In this document: piece after piece, positions 41,803 to 50,305 of the stretch
Numbering within the stretch: the first letter of the stretch is position 1
Layout of the letters: each line of letters opens with the position of its first letter
From: WRMS01 sp038562165
Lineage (GTDB): Bacteria > Bacillota > Peptococcia > DRI-13 > UBA5745
Reading direction: 5' to 3'
NCBI GenBank assembly: GCA_038562165.1
Contig: JBCFAO010000008.1
Span: 37,528-101,527 of the forward strand
DNA length: 64,000 nt
Notes under the pieces: generated by a model
Databases searched by the model: none
What the model saw: only the letters and a program-made list of their open reading frames with translations
What the model was told of the DNA's origin: nothing
Translations under genes and position numbers: made by a program

Positions 41803-42242
41803 CGCCGGTACTCCAAATATTGATTAGCCAACACAAATATGTCCGCAATAAATTTGCTGATCACCGGCAGATTAAGCCGGACCAGGTACTGCAAAAAGTA
41901 AATAATTACTGCGCCGAGAACCGTAAGGCCTACGGCAAAGCCGAAACCCCGGGCAGCCCCCATCAGGAAATTCATCCGGATCAGACGGCCTGGTTTGCTG
42001 AGGTAATCCATGTACTCTGCAATCTTGCTCTGCTCCAGGCGCAGGGCAAAGGCCTCCAACTGGCCGATGGCTTTTTCCACCACCGCCCTTTGCTCTTCTA
42101 CGGCCTTGCTTTCCGCTTCAACTTGTTCTTCCGCTTTTTTCAAAGCATTTACAGGGGCTACACAGATCTTATCCTGCAAAGCTTTTTCCATCTCCGCCAA
42201 TAAGGCTGCCTCGTTTTCTAAAGGGCTCTTTTTTTGATCCAT
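41799..42242 (-). CDS. DUF5665-like protein with coiled coil and one membrane hairpin
   Basis: 147 residues: a charged, coiled-coil-forming N-terminal half (EKALQDKICVAPVNALKKAEEQVEAESKAVEEQRAVVEKAIGQLEAFALRLEQSKIAEYMDYLSKPGRLIRMNFLMGAARGFGFAVG) and a hydrophobic segment LTVLGAVIIYFLQYLV. The segment around IAEYMDYLSKPGRLIRMNFLMGAARGFGFAVGLTVLGA matches DUF5665 proteins found beside lspA in Clostridia. Function unknown. ATG 42242 follows GGAAGGG. Confidence 0.75.
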   Translation of the reverse strand: MDQKKSPLENEAALLAEMEKALQDKICVAPVNALKKAEEQVEAESKAVEEQRAVVEKAIGQLEAFALRLEQSKIAEYMDYLSKPGRLIRMNFLMGAARGFGFAVGLTVLGAVIIYFLQYLVRLNLPVISKFIADIFVLANQYLEYRR

Positions 42243-42315
42243 TTTCCCTTCCTTCCCGCCGGCCTTACCTTTTGAAATAATCAACGCATCTTGGCTCTGT
42301 CCAACTTACTCTGAT

Positions 42316-43683
42316 TTAATTGGTCAGGGCATGAATGGGGGCCGGAATCCTGCCGCCTCTGCCAATAAACACGCGTGGGTCATAGGTATGCAAAGCCATG
42401 ACAGGCGCCCGTCCCAGCAAACCGCCAAACTCCACCTCATCGCCTACTTTTTTCCCCGGTACCGGAATCACCCGGACGGCCGTAGTCTTTTTGTTGATCA
42501 TGCCGATGGCGGCTTCGTCGGCAATGATAGCCGACAGCACTTCTGCCGTAGTATCCCCCGGAACGGCAAACATATCTAACCCTACGGAGCAAACACAGGT
42601 CATGGCTTCCAGCTTATCCAGGCTCAAAGCGCCTTCTGTCACTGCCCGGATCATGCCGGCGTCCTCGCTTACGGGGATAAAGGCCCCCGATAAGCCGCCG
42701 ACGTGAGAAGAAGCCATAGCTCCGCCTTTCTTGACAGCGTCATTCAACATGGCCAGGGCTGCTGTGGTGCCGTGGCCGCCAACCCGCTCCAGACCCATAG
42801 CTTCCAGGATATCCGCCACACTATCGCCGATAGCCGGTGTAGGAGCCAGGGATAAATCTACGATACCAAAAGGCACGTCTAGCCTCCTGCCAGCTTCCCG
42901 TCCTACCAATTCGCCCATCCGGGTGATTTTGAAAGCCGTTCTTTTAATAATCGAGGCCAGGGTACTGAAATCCCATTCCGGATGATTGCGGATAGCAGCC
43001 AATACTACGCCTGGACCGGACACACCTACATTGATTACGGTTTCCGGCTCGCCTACGCCGTGAAAAGCGCCGGCCATAAAAGGATTATCCTCCGGCACAT
43101 TGCAAAAAACCACCAGCTTGGCACAGCCGATAGCGTCCCGCTCTTTGGTAAGCTCTGCCGCAGCCTTGATGATATGGCCCATTTGCGCTACGGCATCCAT
43201 GTTGATGCCAGCTTTTGTGGTGCCGATATTTACCGAAGAGCAAACACGCTCCGTGACGGCCATGGCCTCGGGGATGGCTTCGATTAATCTCCGGTCCCCA
43301 TTGGTATAGCCCTTATGCACCAAAGCGGAAAAGCCGCCGATAAAATTGACGCCGGTAGCCTCCGCCGCTTTATCCAGAGCTTTGGCCAGCTCCACGAAAC
43401 TGCCGCCGCTGCAGGACTCTCCCACCATAGCTATGGGGGTGACGGCGATTCGTTTATTAATAATAGGTATGCCGTATTCCCGGGAGATAGCCTCTCCCGT
43501 CTCAACTAATTTTTCCGCTTTGCGGGTTATTTTATCATAAACCTTCCGGCAGCAGACAGCCATATCCTCATGGGCGCAATCCCTCAGGCTGATACCCATG
43601 GTGATGGTACGGATGTCCAGATTTTCCGATTGCACCATTCGAATGGTCTGCATGATTTCTTCTGCTGTATAATTCAAGGCCAT
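42316..43683 (-). CDS. UPF0210/PFL family protein
   Basis: 455 residues of the UPF0210 (DUF711) family, related in fold to pyruvate formate-lyase-like barrels but without a glycyl radical loop; function unknown. Diagnostic segments are SENLDIRTITMGISLRDC, ITPIAMVGESCSGGSFVELAKALD, VNIGTTKAGINMDAVAQMGHIIK, GAFHGVGEPETVINVGVSGPGVV and SLAPTPAIGDSVADILEAMGLERVGGHGTTAALAMLNDAVKKGG. AGAAGGAG precedes ATG 43683. It is paired with an ACT-domain gene 42 bases upstream, an arrangement conserved from bacteria to archaea. Confidence 0.93.
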   Translation of the reverse strand: MALNYTAEEIMQTIRMVQSENLDIRTITMGISLRDCAHEDMAVCCRKVYDKITRKAEKLVETGEAISREYGIPIINKRIAVTPIAMVGESCSGGSFVELAKALDKAAEATGVNFIGGFSALVHKGYTNGDRRLIEAIPEAMAVTERVCSSVNIGTTKAGINMDAVAQMGHIIKAAAELTKERDAIGCAKLVVFCNVPEDNPFMAGAFHGVGEPETVINVGVSGPGVVLAAIRNHPEWDFSTLASIIKRTAFKITRMGELVGREAGRRLDVPFGIVDLSLAPTPAIGDSVADILEAMGLERVGGHGTTAALAMLNDAVKKGGAMASSHVGGLSGAFIPVSEDAGMIRAVTEGALSLDKLEAMTCVCSVGLDMFAVPGDTTAEVLSAIIADEAAIGMINKKTTAVRVIPVPGKKVGDEVEFGGLLGRAPVMALHTYDPRVFIGRGGRIPAPIHALTN

Positions 43684-43725
43684 ATCACTGACTCCTTCTG
43701 CATACAATGGATTATCATATTAGAA

Positions 43726-44004
43726 TTATATTCTGTGCATAAAACGAAAAATATCCTCATGCTGAGCCTGAATCTGCATGCCGATTTCTTTGCCCAGCTC
43801 CCCTAAGATATCCTGAAGCTCCTGTATTCCCAGCCGGCTTTGGGAAATATCCACAATCATCATCATGGTAAAGAATTCTTGCAAGATCGTCTGGCTGATG
43901 TCCAGAATATTTACCTGATTTTCCGACAAGGTTTTTGCAACTGCTGCGATTATACCTACACGGTCTTTACCGATAACCGTGACAATAACTCGTTTTGTTT
44001 CCAT
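43726..44004 (-). CDS. ACT domain protein (UPF0237)
   Basis: 92 residues forming a single ACT domain (RVIVTVIGKDRVGIIAAVAKTLSENQVNILDISQTILQEFFTMMMIVDIS), member of UPF0237. ACT domains bind amino acids or other small ligands. It is the first gene of a two-gene unit with the UPF0210 gene, suggesting that it senses a ligand for that protein (inference). Confidence 0.92.
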   Translation of the reverse strand: METKRVIVTVIGKDRVGIIAAVAKTLSENQVNILDISQTILQEFFTMMMIVDISQSRLGIQELQDILGELGKEIGMQIQAQHEDIFRFMHRI

Positions 44005-44105
44005 TTCTATTGCCCCCTATTCAATAATCATCTTATAATACTAACTTTTCCTCTTGATTTTTGCAAGCATTCATTTCATTAATATGGGAAGGAGCGGCAA
44101 TAACT

Positions 44106-45131
44106 ATGTTCTTCCGCCAATATGGGTCTGCCCTCAAACTGGGACTGCGTCTCGGCACCTTCTTCTGCCTGCTGGCAGCGGCAGCCTTATTGCCCCAGCA
44201 ATTACCCCAGGGTTTGGATCCCTCTCTTGCTGTTTTTCGCTTAGCGCCGCCTTTGCTTACGCTGCCGGAGGTTCAGGTGCAGATGCTGTTCAGCAGCCAG
44301 GAAAGCCTGCGCCGGGATGCTCTGGCCCTTACTGCCAAGGCACTGGCTGAAAGGCTGCAGCCGGAGCTGGCTGGGGAGCAATGGAATATTCAGGCCCTCA
44401 GACTGCCTTTGCAGGCCGGGGCACAGCCGGAAGAGGCTTTGGTAGCCGTGGCTCTGTCTTTAGCTCCGGAACAGGGTTATCTCTGCCTTTTGGAACCCGG
44501 CCGCCAAGGCTATACCTTCTTTTATGCGGAAAAAAATCTGCTGCCGATTAAGCACATGGCCTCCTGGCCTTTTGCCGCTTCTTCGGAAAACCATCTTCCC
44601 CCCGAGCTGATTGCTCTTTGGGAAGATCATGATGAAACCATGGGCGCGTTTTCGTCAGTGGAGCGTTTCTCCCTATGGTTGTGGCACAACAATAAGCTGC
44701 AGCAAGTTTTTCAAACCAATACCCGCTGGCAGCTATCTTTTCCCCAGGAGAAAATCTGGATTACCGCCCGGCAGCAATACCAGATCAAAGGCAGGGACCT
44801 GTCTTTGGAAATTGAAGGCTACCAGGAATATTTTGAAGGGGCGGAACCGGCTCTCCGGCGGGACAGCACCGGCAACCTTAAACCTTTACCATCTCTTGGC
44901 AGGACTATCCGTCAACAATATACCTTTTATCCTGCCTACCTGGCCTTTGGCATCGGTGAAGGGGCCTGGCGGCCCAAGGCGGACAGCAATTCCATCCCCG
45001 TATTGCTGCTGCAGGATCTTACCCAGGAGCTGGAGGCCCCTTTTTATAGCAGCCAGCATGAATACCTGGTGAAAACCCTGGATGGCGCCACAGCGGTAGT
45101 ACCGGCAAGCCAGCTTGTCATGAGCCAATAG
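44106..45131 (+). CDS. Unrecognised secreted or membrane-anchored protein
   Basis: 341 residues, not recognised. An N-terminal signal or anchor (FRQYGSALKLGLRLGTFFCLLAAAALLPQQLPQ) precedes an extracytoplasmic domain rich in Leu, Gln and Glu, with segments such as FFYAEKNLLPIKHMASW, VERFSLWLWHNNKLQQVFQTN, FYPAYLAFGIGEGAWRPKADSNSIPVLLLQDL. There is no lipobox and no catalytic motif that I know. AAGGAG lies 11 bases before ATG 44106; an earlier in-frame start at 44061 has no ribosome binding site. It stands alone between divergent and convergent genes. Confidence 0.7.
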   Translation: MFFRQYGSALKLGLRLGTFFCLLAAAALLPQQLPQGLDPSLAVFRLAPPLLTLPEVQVQMLFSSQESLRRDALALTAKALAERLQPELAGEQWNIQALRLPLQAGAQPEEALVAVALSLAPEQGYLCLLEPGRQGYTFFYAEKNLLPIKHMASWPFAASSENHLPPELIALWEDHDETMGAFSSVERFSLWLWHNNKLQQVFQTNTRWQLSFPQEKIWITARQQYQIKGRDLSLEIEGYQEYFEGAEPALRRDSTGNLKPLPSLGRTIRQQYTFYPAYLAFGIGEGAWRPKADSNSIPVLLLQDLTQELEAPFYSSQHEYLVKTLDGATAVVPASQLVMSQ

Positions 45132-45225
45132 AAAAAGGCGAGGTATACCGCCGCCTGATGACAACCTATAAAAGCCTATGATAACCTTATGACAGCCCTA
45201 GCGTTATTGCCGCTTTATGTATTTC

Positions 45226-45906
45226 TTACAGCTCTATGCCTTTTTCCGGTTCAAGAACCTGGCCCGCCAGGCCTTGCTTGCCGAGTCTATCCACAAAAGC
45301 ATGAGGATCCTGGCGGATTATGGGGAAAGTATTATAGTGCATAGGAATGGTCAGAGCTGCTCCGATCATCTTGGCAGCGGCTAAAGCGTCGATGGGGTCC
45401 ATCGTATAATTGCCGCCGATAGGCAAGAGAGCGCAATCAATTTTTGCCCTGCGGCTGAGATTAGCCATATCGCCGAATATGCCGGTATCTCCGGCATGAT
45501 AGATTATTTTGCCTTCTAACTCCAGCACATAACCACAGGCCAGGCCTCCGTAAAGGGTCTGGCCATTATCTTTTATGGAAGAGCCGTGGAAAGCCGGAAC
45601 CATTAAGCAGCAGCCAAAAGGAAATTTCATTCTGCCCATATACATGCCATGGCTTTGGGCTCCCTTGGCGGCACACCAATTGGCCAGTTCCGTAGGAGCG
45701 ATGATCAGCGCCTGATTGGCGGCGGCCAGCTCCAGAGCATCCCCTAAATGATCGCTGTGACCGTGGGTCAGCAGAATGTGGCTGGGATGGACATCCTCAG
45801 CCTTGATTTTGGCCGAAGGATTGCCATTGAGAAAAGGATCGATAATAAGGTGAAAATCGCCGGTGATCAAGCTGAAAGCCGCATGGCCGTGATAAATGAT
45901 TTTCAT
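45226..45906 (-). CDS. UPF0173 metal-dependent hydrolase (metallo-beta-lactamase fold)
   Basis: 226 residues with the metallo-beta-lactamase motif HGHSDHLGD, further ligands His in VPAFHGSS and HAGDTGIF and the C-terminal PMHYNTFP, as in the UPF0173 family. It probably hydrolyses a small ester, thioester or phosphodiester bond in the cytoplasm; the substrate is unknown. GGAGAG precedes ATG 45906; TATAAT lies upstream at the plus-strand position of about 45936-45945. Confidence 0.93.
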   Translation of the reverse strand: MKIIYHGHAAFSLITGDFHLIIDPFLNGNPSAKIKAEDVHPSHILLTHGHSDHLGDALELAAANQALIIAPTELANWCAAKGAQSHGMYMGRMKFPFGCCLMVPAFHGSSIKDNGQTLYGGLACGYVLELEGKIIYHAGDTGIFGDMANLSRRAKIDCALLPIGGNYTMDPIDALAAAKMIGAALTIPMHYNTFPIIRQDPHAFVDRLGKQGLAGQVLEPEKGIEL

Positions 45907-46147
45907 AGGCACTCTCCTCTCCGTCACTTTTATTTAATTATACTATGGATTGGTTCCGATGCCTAGTTGAGGCGGCAAGAATACCTAAATGCATAGTTTG
46001 CCGGCGAACTACAAAAAATGACTAGATAAATCTGCCTTTGTCTGTCATACTATTCATAAGCTGTGGGCCAGCCATATCGGTTTTATCCCATTGGCTTTGT
46101 TAAGATGCCGGATACCAATCGATTTCCCGAAAGAAAGGATGAAGTTT

Positions 46148-48118
46148 ATGGCATTTCCAAAGTTATTTTCCCCCGTTGCTATCGGCAAAATGGAGCTGAA
46201 AAACCGCATCATGCTGCCTGCCATGGGTACAAAATTTGCAAATGAGGATCGCACGGTGAGCCAGCAGTTGATTGATTACCACGTGGCCCGGGTCAGAGGG
46301 GGCTGCGGTCTCAACATGGTTGAGGTAGCCAGTATCCACTGCCCTTCTGCTCCCCGTAAATTTGTCGCTATCTGCAGCGATAAATACATCCCTGGGTTAA
46401 AGAAGCTTACCGGCGCTATCCACCAGGCAGGGGGCAAAGCCGGATTGCAGCTTTGGCAAGGAGGCCTGGCCGCCAGTTTTGACGAAACCTGCCAGATTAT
46501 CCTGCCCAGCCCTATGCCGATATCCGCCGAGATAACTCTTCCCGCCGCCGAAAAAAGCCTGATCGAAGAAATTGTAGAATGCTATGGCGCAGCTGCCCGC
46601 CGGGCGGCCGAGGCCGGTTTTGATTGCGTGGAAATCCATGCCGCCCATAATTATATGATTCATAGCTTCCTCTCCCCCTATTTTAACCACCGCACCGATG
46701 AGTACGGCGGCTCCTTTGAAAACCGGGTACGCTTTCCCCTGGCCGTAGTAAGGGCTGTGCGGCAAAATATGCCGCCGGAAATTCCTATCCTGATGCGGGT
46801 GGACGCTCACGACGATTTCCTGGAAGGCGGGCTGACCATCGAGGATATCATCGCTTTCTGCAAGCTGGCCGGCGAAGCCGGTGTGGACGCCTTAGATGTC
46901 TCCCGGGGCAATATTGTAGGGCCTGCCATCCAATTTGAGGTACCGCCCCTGGATCTGCCCCGGGGCTTTAATATCGAAAACGCTTCCCGTATCCGGAAGG
47001 AAACCGGTATGTTTACCATCGGCGTAGGCCGCATCAATGATCCACAGCAGGCTGAGGATATTTTGGCCGCCGATAAAGTGGACATGGTGGTCATGGGCCG
47101 GGCCCAGCTTGCCGACGCCGAATTCTGCAACAAAGCCCAGGCCGGGGAAGTGGATGATATCGTCCGCTGCATCGGCTGTAATCAAGGCTGCTACGACGGC
47201 TTTGCCAATAAGAATAGCCCCCATATTACCTGTCTGCGCAATCCCGCAGTAGGCCGGGAAACGGAATATGTGCTAAAGCCCGCTTTGTGGCCCAAAACCG
47301 TCCTGATTGCCGGCGGCGGTCCTGCCGGCCTGGAGGCTGCCATCACCTTGAAAAAACGGGGCCACAATCCCATTCTCTTTGAAGCCGGCAGCCGCCTGGG
47401 CGGCCAGTTCCTGCTGGCCGGAGAAGCCCCCCGCAAGCTGGAAATGAAGGAAGCCGCCATCCATATGGGGCGGCAGGCGGAAAAGCTGGGTGTGGAGATT
47501 CATCTCAAAACGCCGGTGACGCCGGAGATAATTAAAAAGCTGCAGCCTGACGCAGTTTTCTGCGCCATTGGATCCGTTCCCAGCATTCTGCTGGTACCGG
47601 GGGCGGATCTGCCCTTTGTCTGCGACAGTCACGACGTTCTGGACGGACGCAGCCAGCCTTCGGGCAAGGTGGCCGTTATTGGCGGCGGCCTGGTAGGTCT
47701 GGAGGTTGCCGAATATCTGCGGGAAAAAGGCGCCACCATCACCATCCTGGAAATGTTGCCTGAGGTAGCCGCCGACTTGGGCGACACCCGTAAAGCTGCC
47801 GTGATGACCAATCTTTTTGGCAAGATTGAAATGATCACCAATGCCAAATGCATAGAAATCAAAGAAGGGGCCGTAGTCATTGAGCGGGAAGGCAAGCTGG
47901 AGGAAGTACCCTGTGACGCCGCCGTTATCGCTATCGGCGCCAAATCCCGGGATTCCTCGGAATTAGAAAAAACCTGCCGGAAGCTGGGCATCCCCTGGTT
48001 TGCCTTTGGCGATGCGGTAAAAGCCCGCCGGGCCTTAAATGCCACCGCTGAAGCGGCAGCCATCGCCCGCAGTTTCGACGATCCGCATATCATGGAGGCA
48101 GCTCTCAGCGGTAAGTAA
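46148..48118 (+). CDS. NADH:flavin oxidoreductase/enoate reductase (old yellow enzyme-dienoyl reductase type)
   Basis: 656 residues with the layout of 2,4-dienoyl-CoA/enoate reductases: an FMN TIM barrel (LFSPVAIGKMELKNRIMLPAMGTKFA, the substrate-site HAAHNYMIHSFLSPYFNHRTDEYGGSFENR), a [4Fe-4S] motif CIGCNQGCYDGFANKNSPHITC, and a C-terminal FAD/NAD(P) domain (GGGPAGLEAAITLKKRGHNPILFEA, IGGGLVGLEVAEYLREKGATITILE). It reduces C=C bonds of enoates, enones or related substrates in anaerobic catabolism. AAAGGA precedes ATG 46148 by 8 bases; the longer upstream frame is unsupported. Confidence 0.93.
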   Translation: MAFPKLFSPVAIGKMELKNRIMLPAMGTKFANEDRTVSQQLIDYHVARVRGGCGLNMVEVASIHCPSAPRKFVAICSDKYIPGLKKLTGAIHQAGGKAGLQLWQGGLAASFDETCQIILPSPMPISAEITLPAAEKSLIEEIVECYGAAARRAAEAGFDCVEIHAAHNYMIHSFLSPYFNHRTDEYGGSFENRVRFPLAVVRAVRQNMPPEIPILMRVDAHDDFLEGGLTIEDIIAFCKLAGEAGVDALDVSRGNIVGPAIQFEVPPLDLPRGFNIENASRIRKETGMFTIGVGRINDPQQAEDILAADKVDMVVMGRAQLADAEFCNKAQAGEVDDIVRCIGCNQGCYDGFANKNSPHITCLRNPAVGRETEYVLKPALWPKTVLIAGGGPAGLEAAITLKKRGHNPILFEAGSRLGGQFLLAGEAPRKLEMKEAAIHMGRQAEKLGVEIHLKTPVTPEIIKKLQPDAVFCAIGSVPSILLVPGADLPFVCDSHDVLDGRSQPSGKVAVIGGGLVGLEVAEYLREKGATITILEMLPEVAADLGDTRKAAVMTNLFGKIEMITNAKCIEIKEGAVVIEREGKLEEVPCDAAVIAIGAKSRDSSELEKTCRKLGIPWFAFGDAVKARRALNATAEAAAIARSFDDPHIMEAALSGK

Positions 48119-48177
48119 TATAAGTGCCTAATCAGCAATAAGTAAACGGCTCTCTAAGGGCCTGTGGCACATTCCTT

Positions 48178-48206
48178 TTGACAATCGTATAAAATATGTT
48201 TATAAT
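48178..48206 (+). promoter_or_regulatory. Antisense RNA promoter, toxin locus A
   Basis: TTGACA (48178-48183), 17-base spacer, TATAAT (48201-48206): a consensus promoter, repeated at locus B. Confidence 0.85.
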
Positions 48207-48212
48207 GGAAAC

Positions 48213-48303
48213 ATAAAAAGGGCGTTACCGCTAGACGGTTAGCCCCAGGTTAGACTATAGAAATAGCCGATACTGTGGAGGGTGGCGGCTATTTCTTTTT
48301 GTG
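48213..48303 (+). ncRNA. Antisense antitoxin RNA, locus A
   Basis: A predicted RNA of about 90 bases starting after the consensus promoter and ending at a terminator (GAAATAGCCG, 48260-48269, with CGGCTATTTC, 48286-48295, then TTTTT). Its 3' end overlaps the 3' end of the minus-strand toxin reading frame, the usual layout of type I antitoxins of the RatA/SR-type. Nearly the same sequence is found at 50074-50166. Confidence 0.7.
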
Positions 48304-48378
48304 TATCTGGATAACCAGAGCCACAACGCCAATGAGGACAAGACAAAATTGAAACAATTCTGCATATGTCACATTCAT
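48289..48378 (-). CDS. Holin-like type I toxin, copy A
   Basis: 29 residues, MNVTYAELFQFCLVLIGVVA...KKK: a short N-terminus, one membrane helix (LFQFCLVLIGVVALVIQI) and a basic tail, as in the putative holin-like toxin family of Firmicutes (TxpA/Fst-like). Such peptides damage the membrane unless their mRNA is blocked by the antisense RNA. It is 28/29 identical to copy B. Unlike copy B, the homology ends just upstream of the ATG, with loss of the ribosome binding site and toxin promoter, so this copy may be silent. Confidence 0.7.
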   Translation of the reverse strand: MNVTYAELFQFCLVLIGVVALVIQIHKKK

Positions 48379-48484
48379 AGGCATCGCATTCTTTATTTTG
48401 TTTGCTTATAACCATCTAATGCGTATAATAAAGATATTCCATCTTAGGTTTTTGCAATCAAAAATCATGTAAAGGAGAAAAGCA

Positions 48485-48909
48485 ATGATTGGCGTTGAAA
48501 TCGATATGATTGTTCCGGATAGCCTGGAAGCCCTTAAACTATATGAAAGTATTTTGAGGTTGAAAAGATTGAAGTAACCAGTTTCCTCAAAGGGCAAAAT
48601 GAGGCTGTCTTTTCAATATACGGCACCCACTTTCATATGCTCGATGAAAATCCTGAATATCAGATGATTGCTCCAAAGACAGGGGATCCCAAGCCCATTT
48701 GGTATAATGTCACCGTGCCGGACATAAAAAAGACCTACGCAAAGGCTCTTGCCGCAGGATGTACAGAAATTCAGCCAATTACGGAGGTGGAAACTCACGG
48801 CGTCATAAACGCCATGTTCTCGGACCCTCTGGGCTATATCTGGATGCTCCATGAAGTAGTTCGGGAGGTCAGCTTTGAGGATCGCATCCGGGCTCATGAA
48901 AATATGTAG
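48485..48909 (+). pseudogene. VOC (glyoxalase/bleomycin-resistance-like) gene with a frameshift
   Basis: The start MIGVEIDMIVPDSLEALKLYESI has AAAGGAG upstream and matches a VOC-fold N-terminus. After about 24 codons, at a TTTT run (about 48553-48556), the frame is lost by one missing base and hits TAA; the other frame continues with EVTSFLKGQNEAVFSIYGTHFHMLDENPEY and the VOC C-terminal part (WYNVTVPDIKKTYAKALAAGC...DPLGYIWMLHE) to a stop at 48909. It could be a real inactivation or a homopolymer sequencing error. Confidence 0.8.
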
Positions 48910-48963
48910 GCTAAAGCTAGTATTAACTTCTCACAGGAGTTACAAGAATGATTAAGGGAAAAG

Positions 48964-49620
48964 CTATCTGGGAGTCCTTAGGCCGGACAAATGGCGGAAT
49001 CTAGCCTGTGAGGGCAAATCATCCCGTAATTCTTTTGCTGCAAAACTCCTGTCAAAGACTTTTGCCGCCAGTTCATCCACATTATAAACCTTGTCTTCCA
49101 AAAATCTTCCCTCTATATTTGACAGGGCTCCGGGAACCAGCTCCAATGCTTGTAATGCAGGCATATGCATATTATCAGCCGTTGCGATTTTAAAACTTTC
49201 GGCCGCCTTAAAACCAAACTTGCTATAGTACAAGGGATCCCCATAGATCAAAATCGCTTTATATCCAAGTTCTTTGGCTGCGTTTTTTGTAAATTCGATG
49301 AGGGCACTCCCAATACCGCTGCCTTGATACTGGGGTAGCACTGAAAGGGGGCCAAATGAAATCACTTCATGAGGTTTATCGTTGTCATCCAATATGATTG
49401 CTTTCGTGTAAACAATATTGCCAACGATTTTTCCCCCGGCTTCTGCAACCACATCCAGTTCTTGTATAAAGCAATCGGCGTCTCTCATAATATGCAGGAG
49501 ATAATGTTCATCACAACCCGGCACATGATGATTCCAAAAGGCCTCCCTGGTCAATTCTTCAACTGCTCTATAGTCTTCCGGCCGTTCTTTCCGCAATATG
49601 ATATCTATTTTATTAGACAT
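48964..49620 (-). CDS. GNAT family N-acetyltransferase (predicted, YhbS-like)
   Basis: 218 residues with a GNAT core: LRKERPEDYRAVEELTREAFW, VAEAGGKIVGNIVYTKA, FGPLSVLPQYQGSGIGSALIEFTKNAAKELGYKAILIYGDPLYYSKFGFKAAESF. The acetyl-CoA loop is Q-x-x-G-x-G/S (QGSGIGSAL). This pattern with GDPLYYSKFGF is typical of YhbS-like acetyltransferases. GGAGGTG precedes ATG 49620 (a GTG at 49629 is too close to it). The substrate is unknown. Confidence 0.9.
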   Translation of the reverse strand: MSNKIDIILRKERPEDYRAVEELTREAFWNHHVPGCDEHYLLHIMRDADCFIQELDVVAEAGGKIVGNIVYTKAIILDDNDKPHEVISFGPLSVLPQYQGSGIGSALIEFTKNAAKELGYKAILIYGDPLYYSKFGFKAAESFKIATADNMHMPALQALELVPGALSNIEGRFLEDKVYNVDELAAKVFDRSFAAKELRDDLPSQARFRHLSGLRTPR

Positions 49621-49719
49621 GTCTCTCACCTCCAGCCAAAGTTATTTGCTTTGAACCTGAGCAAATTTTCCGGTTATGAGCAAATTTACTGACCCTCTTA
49701 CCGATATTACCGGGCAATA

Positions 49720-49965
49720 TCACTTTTTCTTAGGCACAAGAAATAATGCAATAATATGTAAAACGAGCATTGCCCAAATTAAATATTTATTTGTTTGGCC
49801 GCTAAATAAAGTGGCACCTGCTACGGCACAGCAAACTCCCAGTGCGGCATATGAAATGTAGAACAACTTATTCCTTCCATAAATCTCATCACGCTTCAGT
49901 ATTTTCAAATTGTATATGGAGTATATTGTGGCACCAATGCCTAGAATCGCCATTAACCAATTCAT
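49720..49965 (-). CDS. Small two- to three-helix membrane protein, unknown
   Basis: 80 residues: MNWLMAILGIGATIYSIYNLKIL, KLFYISYAALGVCCAVAGATLFSG and YLIWAMLVLHIIALFLVPKKK are membrane segments. GGAG lies 7 bases before ATG 49965. Not recognised; short proteins with this layout are common orphans in accessory regions. It is next to a GNAT gene and the second toxin locus. Confidence 0.6.
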   Translation of the reverse strand: MNWLMAILGIGATIYSIYNLKILKRDEIYGRNKLFYISYAALGVCCAVAGATLFSGQTNKYLIWAMLVLHIIALFLVPKKK

Positions 49966-50044
49966 ATATTTCTCCAAACAAAAATAGAAATAAAGAAACC
50001 TCGATTTGAGAGATTGACCTATTGCACAACATTGCACTTTGCCT

Positions 50045-50073
50045 TTGACAATTGCATAAAATACGACTATAAT
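50045..50073 (+). promoter_or_regulatory. Antisense RNA promoter, toxin locus B
   Basis: TTGACA (50045-50050), 17-base spacer, TATAAT (50068-50073), identical in design to locus A. Confidence 0.85.
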
Positions 50074-50079
50074 GGAAAC

Positions 50080-50166
50080 ATAAAAAGGGCGTTACCGGTA
50101 GACGGTTGCCCCAGTTTTAGCTAAGGAATAGCCGTGGCTCGGGAAAGTTGGCGGCTATTTCTTTTT
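50080..50166 (+). ncRNA. Antisense antitoxin RNA, locus B
   Basis: About 87 bases from the promoter to a terminator (GGAATAGCC at 50125-50133 with GGCTATTTC at 50153-50161, then TTTTT). Its end overlaps the last codons of toxin B on the opposite strand. Its 5' part forms a GGGC...GCCC hairpin containing GGCGTTACC and CGGTTGCCCC. Confidence 0.72.
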
Positions 50167-50244
50167 GTGTATCTGGATAACCAGAGCCACAAGGCCAATG
50201 AGGACAAGACAAAATTGAAACAATTCTGCATATGTCACATTCAT
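50155..50244 (-). CDS. Holin-like type I toxin, copy B
   Basis: 29 residues (MNVTYAELFQFCLVLIGLVA...KKK), one membrane helix and a basic end. This copy has a GGGGGTGG ribosome binding site, a 5' untranslated region of about 55 bases with a CCCCTTGAAAGGGG hairpin that could bury that site, and its own promoter at 50306-50334. Such leader hairpins commonly restrain type I toxin translation. It appears to be the functional copy. Confidence 0.78.
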   Translation of the reverse strand: MNVTYAELFQFCLVLIGLVALVIQIHKKK

Positions 50245-50305
50245 AGGCACCACCCCCTTTCAAGGGGGCTAACCGCCTACCGTACACACTGGTAACGCCA
50301 TCCAT

